NCBI GenBank assembly: GCA_002104985.1
Contig: MCGO01000006.1
Location: 1 to 64,000, forward strand
Origin: Rhizoclosmatium globosum
Lineage: Eukaryota; Chytridiomycota; Chytridiomycetes; Chytridiales; Chytriomycetaceae
DNA length: 64,000 bases
Direction of reading: 5' to 3'
The position numbers were made by a program, and so were the translations under genes. Below, one piece after another: positions 59,644 to 64,000 of this stretch. Each line of letters begins with the position of its first letter. Positions within the stretch are counted from its first letter, which is position 1. The notes under the pieces were generated by a model. The model did not search any database and had not been told where the DNA came from. It saw only the letters and a program-made list of their open reading frames with translations.

Positions 59644-60006
59644 TTACTGCTGGATGGTGACCTCAACCTCAACACCTGGCTCAATGTTGATGGAGGTGAT
59701 CTGCTTAACAATCTCAGATGGAGAGTGCAAGTCGATCAAACGCTTGTGGATCTTCAACTCGAATCTGTCCCAAGTCTTGGAACCCTCACCACAAGGAGTC
59801 TTTCTGGTGGTGATACGGAGAACCTTGGTTGGCATGCGGACTGGTCCCTTGACCTTGAGCTGCTTGTCCTTGGCACGGTTGATCAAGTCAGAGCAGACCT
59901 TCTCGAGGTTCTTGACGTTACGGGAGGTCAAGGTGATTCTGATGCGGTGGATCTTGGCCTCAATTGGGGCTTCGATGTCCTTCTTGGCTGGAGCGACGTA
60001 AGACAT
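59644..60006 (-). CDS. RPS20: 40S ribosomal protein uS10 (S20)
   Basis: A single open frame of 120 residues ([20 protein letters not shown]) ending VEVEVTIQQ. It contains the family hallmarks [38 protein letters not shown] and [16 protein letters not shown]. Length and sequence are typical of eukaryotic S20, a 40S head protein. The upstream 59-bp sequence CT-rich on the coding strand may hold a leader intron. No frameshift. Confidence 0.95.
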   Translation of the reverse strand: MSYVAPAKKDIEAPIEAKIHRIRITLTSRNVKNLEKVCSDLINRAKDKQLKVKGPVRMPTKVLRITTRKTPCGEGSKTWDRFELKIHKRLIDLHSPSEIVKQITSINIEPGVEVEVTIQQ

Positions 60007-60500
60007 TTCTAAGGTTCTCAGCGGTGACTGTTAGTTTGGTTGTTTAGCGACAGGTCTTCATTTCGTTCAGGATGAGTTGGGAGAGGTCTTCAGAGTTCCA
60101 TTGATGTTGAGGAGTAACAAAGAGTCGTTGGATGGCCGATGGCAGACATTGGATGGCAGGTTGGATGGGGATGGAGAGGCAAGGTCGAGATGTCATACCT
60201 CTGAAACTTTTTGAGGGTGGGCAAATAACTCAGAATACTCCCCTTTCTCCTCAATATGAGAAGTAAAGCTGACTGAATATTATGAGCAGCTATTCTCCTG
60301 AATTAAATAAGGGGATTTCTTCTTAATGTACTCAATTACGGTAATGTACGGGACATACGGGACACATAGCAGCGACCTGAACGATTGATCTCTTTCTTTC
60401 CATCAATTTCAATTTCAACTTGGAAATGTGGAAGACGCATCAATTAGAATTGAATAGAACGATTGTGTGCAGTACTGTTCTCAAGAATTCTTTGAACGAA

Positions 60501-61365
60501 ATGTCTTCGTATTATGACCTCGATGACCGCGTAACTCACGCCGTGGCGGCGGATACGAACGACGTCGCTCTCGGTCACCTCCTCCTCGCGAATATGGAGG
60601 ACGAGGTGGAAGAGGTATGAGTTTGTACCTGCGTAGTTAACATAGCAACGCTCATTGTTCAAATGGACTAGATGACATCGAAAGACGGGGAGGAGGAAGA
60701 GATAGAGACCGATATGAGGAAAGAAAAGACCGTGGAAGTGAAAGAGACAGAGATGGGAGAGGGATAGAGACAGGGGAAGAGATGGGTTGAGAGGCAGTGG
60801 ATATGAAGGCAGAACAGGACGGGGAGGCAGAGATTATGACAGGGGAGGTGGCGAAAGACATGACCGAGACTACGAAGCTGACAGAAGCAGGGTTGGCGAC
60901 AGAGGAAGGAATGATGTACGAGGAGCAAGGGATCAGCTTGGCGATTCAAGGTATACCGATAGAGACGAGCGATATGATTCGTATGAACGCGATCGAGAGG
61001 AAAGGAGAGGGCGCAGTCGAAGCAGATCGTAAGTACGCGTATATTCTGTAACTTTTCTGACCGCTACTTGTAGACGCGATGAAGACAAAAACAGCGGAAA
61101 AGGAGAAGATGAACAGCGTAACATAGCGAAGGAGAGGAAGCTCCACTGACGGAGGAGGAAATGATGCAAAGAATGCTCGGGTTTGGCGGATTTGAAACGA
61201 CAAAGGTAATGAATTTATTATGTTAGGAACTTCACTTACTTTTCAATAGAACAAAAAAGTGCTGGGTACAGATGTTAGTGCAGTTAACATTGAGAGGAAA
61301 GAACATATCGCCAATATATGAACCGACGGGGAGGCTTCAACCGAAATCTTTCTCCGACTCGATAG
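60501..61365 (+). CDS. U4/U6.U5 tri-snRNP-associated 27 kDa protein (SNRNP27/RY1)
   Basis: Exons are 60501-60614, 60672-61028, 61074-61205 and 61250-61365. The N-terminus is an Arg/Ser/Gly-rich RS-like domain (RRGGGYERRRSRSPPPREY, then YDSYERDREERRGRSRSRS). The C-terminus has the conserved family block: EAPLTEEEMMQRMLGFGGFE, TDVSAVNIERK, and YRQYMNRRGGFNRNLSPTR at 61365. This C-terminal block identifies the small tri-snRNP protein needed at spliceosome activation. One-base losses near 60535, 60755, 61130 and 61308 break the frame; the protein resumes in the next frame each time. Confidence 0.8.
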
Positions 61366-61990
61366 CAAATAAGATTAAAGAAATAAACATTTGAAAAAGA
61401 GGAAGAAAGAAAGAGAAAAGAGAAGATTGAAATATGAAGCTGTGTAACAGCGACTGCGGACTGCGCATCAACATTTCAGGATAAAAACACTGTTCACATC
61501 TTTATTGTTCGGTACAATCCTCTCAAGCCTATTGGCTAAGATCAAGTGTAGTATCTGTTCTATTTAGTGTGATAACTAAATCTGCGTACATTGTACGTAT
61601 TCTATTATCACAATTATTTTTGAGCCTCTCCTGTGGACCCTGTGTGCTTGCACCAGACCCGGGAACTGGTGTCGCTGGCTTACACTGCCGCCTGCTGACG
61701 CCGAGCCCCTTCCTCTCCTCATAACAAATGATGAAAACAATGAAAATGCAGCTATAAAATTGGTTTGCAATCAATGAAGTACACTACTTTATTGCAATTG
61801 AGTTTAGGACTGGGGCTGTTGCAACATATTATTCTGATTTGTTGAGAGGGAGTAGAAGTGGCCCTGTGCTTAGAAGCACGCATGTCTGTCATATGTATTG
61901 TCCACTTTGTCCAAAATCAAACTTTCCCGCACTTTTTGCCTTCGATCTCCCCAACCAGCCGCACCACGACAGGAAAGTGTGTGGTACTGA
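61366..61990. other. Intergenic region entering the transposon-derived stretch
   Basis: No gene is visible. A minus-strand frame at 61529-61774 has no recognisable content. A TATAAAA-like sequence lies near 61752. The base composition and the flanking transposon fragments suggest this may be non-coding transposon sequence, but no terminal repeats were found. Confidence 0.3.
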
Positions 61991-61991
61991 A

Positions 61992-62236
61992 GTTGGACAT
62001 CAGAGGACTCAACGCTCGTTGAGAATCACCGCACTTCTCCAGAAGTGAAGGCTTACTGCCTATATATGTATTACTTCATGGGGGTCAAGAGGGTTCATTT
62101 GGCATGCACATTCAAGAAGGCAAAATCAACTATTCGAGACTGGATTGCCAAATACAAAGAAACAGGAATGCTTGGAAGGAGTACTGTGAGAATGTATACG
62201 AAAGTAGCGGCGGCGGGAACTGGAAGAGGAGATTGA
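61992..62236 (+). mobile_element. Tc1/mariner-like (IS630-type) transposase N-terminal fragment
   Basis: The frame TLVENHRTSPEVKAYCLY, then AKSTIRDWIAKYKETGMLGR, has the helix-turn-helix pattern of the N-terminal DNA-binding part of Tc1/IS630-type transposases. It ends at 62236 with no DDE catalytic domain after it. A truncated, inactive remnant. Confidence 0.5.
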
Positions 62237-63132
62237 AACCTTCCTCATCAGTCACCATTGCTTGCAAATTCATTGTAACTTAATATAATAATTAGTTGCA
62301 GCCGTTTCACTTTGTTTTATTATTGTTGAATACTATCTTGGATCATAACATCTGTGCCCACATATGCATCCTTCTGCGAATCTGATTGGTTCACACATCT
62401 GAAAATCTCCACTTTTTGTGCGCATTTTTCTAGCATGGAGTTTGATTTGGCAACTACGCCCGAAATGGAGGCCATCGTCATCAATGTTGAGAGCAATCTA
62501 AACAAGACACATGAACGCAGACAAAGCAATGCTAGTGAGCATGAAAGCCATGACACTGTTGTGTCGCCAAGATTGGTCCTGGGAGACCACGTACAAACCT
62601 GTGTCATATGCAGCGGCAACAACCAGTGGAGCCTCTGTGACTCCGGAGCTCAACTCACAATCATTGACCAAATCTGGGCAGCAGCTAATGGGATCAAGAA
62701 AGCAACAAGGATGGCAATGACTGTGAAAGGATATATCCGAACTCCTGGAATTTCGCAACCCAGCAGGTAAGCCTCCAAACCAACATTGATGACAGCCGAA
62801 ACAATACTGTAGGTCAGGCATGCCATTGTCACGACCAATATCCTTTGAATCGATGCCAGACAAGTCGATATTATTTCTGACAAACCCAACACTCACAGCC
62901 GAGGAAACCCAGGCCCGAGAGCTGTAGCTCAATGAAAACGCGAAACTAGAACTATGGGTTAAGATGAACATCCCTGGATCTGAAGTAACAATCGACCTCG
63001 TTGACCACGCCAAGCCAATGTCTATCGGCCAGTTCAAAGTGCTGTTTCACAGACAACCAGATGTGGACGCAAAAGTGCAGGTGTGATTTGCAGAGCGGAG
63101 CCTTTCTGAATGCAAAGGACCATTGGACTTCA

Positions 63133-63540
63133 ATGTGAGATATACTGCATATCTTCCACAATTCCTTTCCGGGTTATATTTCTTCTATCTAGTTTCCAGT
63201 CCACTCAGTGTCTCACAGTCCACTTGGTGCCTCCCACTATTTTTACACCAAGTGAAAGTCCATTTAATCATTCCATTTAATCGTTCCTTAAATCTCTCCC
63301 TTTCCCTTGAGTGTATAAGAAGCAAGGGACTCCCCTTTTGCTACTGGTATCTACCAGGTTTTGTTGCGATCCATTTGCAGGGTTCTCGTCGCCTTGCCGC
63401 ATCCGTTGATTACCTTATTGCAACAACACTCAGGGCACGAACCAAATTACAAGCATCACTATTACGAGCTTCGTCTCGAGGTTCTCATTTTCAACTCCCC
63501 AATTATTGCCTCTTGAAAATAGCAATACAAAAGAACTGAC
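63133..63540. mobile_element. Candidate insertion within the gypsy element, possibly a solo LTR
   Basis: Coding sequence of the linker ends near 63130 (KDHWTS) and RT coding resumes near 63540 (RRIAPQIVNGEHTK). The intervening ~410 bp is non-coding and T/C-rich. It starts TGTGAGATAT and contains a TATAAG element near 63315, as expected for an LTR promoter. No target-site duplication was found, so the boundaries and nature are unsure. Confidence 0.35.
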
Positions 63541-63952
63541 GCAGAAGGATAGCACCACAAATAGTCAACGGAGAACACACCAAAACTAGGGTGTGCCTGG
63601 ATATCCGAGCAGTGAATGCCGCAACTGTCGACTACAAGAGAATGTTCCCAAACTGCCGCGACGCCCTCGACACCATCACCAACTCAGAAGTCTTCTCTAC
63701 TCTAGACCTGGAGGGAGCCTATCAGCAGTTCTCTATCAAGCCAGAGCACCGCCACCTCACGTCTCTCACCTGGAAAGGGAAACGATATGAATTCAACTCA
63801 CCGCCATTTGGACTCAAGAACATGCCAAACTTCTTCCGGGAACAGATGGAGAAACTCTTCAGTGGATTTGAAAACGTGGTCATCTATCTGGACGACCTAT
63901 TCCTGTTCTCTGGGTCCTATGCCAAGCACACAGCACACCTCATCAAGGTCAT

Positions 63953-63988
63953 CAAGCAGCTGTGTTGACGCAAGCAGCTGTGTTGACG
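63953..63988. repeat. 18-bp tandem duplication at the end of the RT frame
   Basis: The unit CAAGCAGCTGTGTTGACG occurs twice in a row. It follows VIKQL of the reverse transcriptase and contributes the stop at 63966-63968. It may be a replication slip or an assembly artefact. Confidence 0.8.
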
Positions 63989-64000
63989 TGTAGCGCGTTT

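Larger units (their letters stand above)
62435..64000 (+). mobile_element. Ty3/gypsy-type LTR retrotransposon, pol fragment, truncated at window edge
   Basis: Fragments of pol read in order. An aspartic protease segment has WSLCDSGAQLTIIDQ (62620-62670), with the DSG active-site triad. A linker includes IDLVDHAKPMSIGQFKVLFH (about 62990-63050). The reverse transcriptase has RVCLDIRAVNAATVDYKRM, FSTLDLEGAYQQFSI, FGLKNMPNFF and the YLDD active site in VVIYLDDLFLFSGS. Stops and frame changes separate protease, linker and RT. About 410 bp of unrelated sequence sits between linker and RT. The RT frame stops at 63968 next to a short tandem duplication, and the element runs to the edge of the window. 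No LTR pair is visible inside the window. Confidence 0.75.

Noticed and set aside
61529..61774. Minus-strand small open frame beside the transposon remnants
   Set aside because: No recognisable content, no splice or promoter support; likely chance frame in non-coding sequence.
1..64000. CRISPR arrays, bacterial operons, tRNA or rRNA genes
   Set aside because: None seen; introns, tri-snRNP and Golgi genes show a eukaryotic nuclear origin. A covariance-model tRNA scan could not be run.

Overview
The window is nuclear DNA of a zoosporic early-diverging fungus, most likely a chytrid (inference). Genes are dense and split by many short GT-AG introns, mostly 40-65 nt. The content mixes fungal-type genes (a mating-type-like HMG box, TAP-like S33 peptidase, AFG1, GRIP golgin) with genes of flagellated cells (CFAP97-domain, Dpy-30-motif and TCP11 proteins). 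It also carries a phosphorylase-kinase regulatory subunit and a PICOT-type Trx-Grx-Grx protein. No known fungal marker fixes the genus.

Layout. 1-6.2 kb: HMG-box factor (runs off the left edge), PICOT glutaredoxin, CFAP97-domain protein, ribosomal protein uL15. 6.5-13.7 kb: an AGC-type kinase with damaged catalytic motifs, divergent from a TCP11/SOK1-family gene. 13.8-28.2 kb: an island with three minus-strand glycosyltransferase genes. Two are ~1,000-residue membrane-anchored fusions of a sugar-nucleotide epimerase, a degenerate glycosyltransferase-like domain and a GT43-like domain; the third has only the GT43-like part. Between them lie a bHLH-zipper factor, an unknown protein, a Dpy-30 protein and an S33 peptidase. 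28.4-38 kb: a Q-rich/RGG protein, an RNF216-like RBR ligase, a gene-poor stretch with direct duplications, a truncated enoyl-CoA hydratase relic, Rpn12 and mitochondrial bS21. 38-47.8 kb: a GRIP golgin and a phosphorylase kinase alpha/beta-type subunit with an ILEI/FAM3-like domain inside it. 47.9-56.2 kb: four tandem paralogous genes, each a coiled coil followed by three cyclic-nucleotide-binding domains. 56.3-61.4 kb: AFG1 ATPase, PP2C phosphatase, uS10 and the tri-snRNP 27 kDa protein. 61.4-64 kb: transposon remains (Tc1-like HTH, Ty3/gypsy protease and reverse transcriptase).

The strongest candidates for something undescribed are the four-gene triple-CNBD array, the epimerase/GT fusion family and the PHK-ILEI fusion. 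Most CNBD cassettes carry Thr after the invariant Arg, which points to cGMP rather than cAMP.

Caveat: many conserved genes contain isolated one-base frameshifts, usually a homopolymer one base short. I read these as consensus errors of the assembly rather than real decay, because both flanking frames stay highly conserved. The CNBD genes, PP2C, uL15, uS10 and the Dpy-30 gene have exon sums divisible by three and no frameshift.
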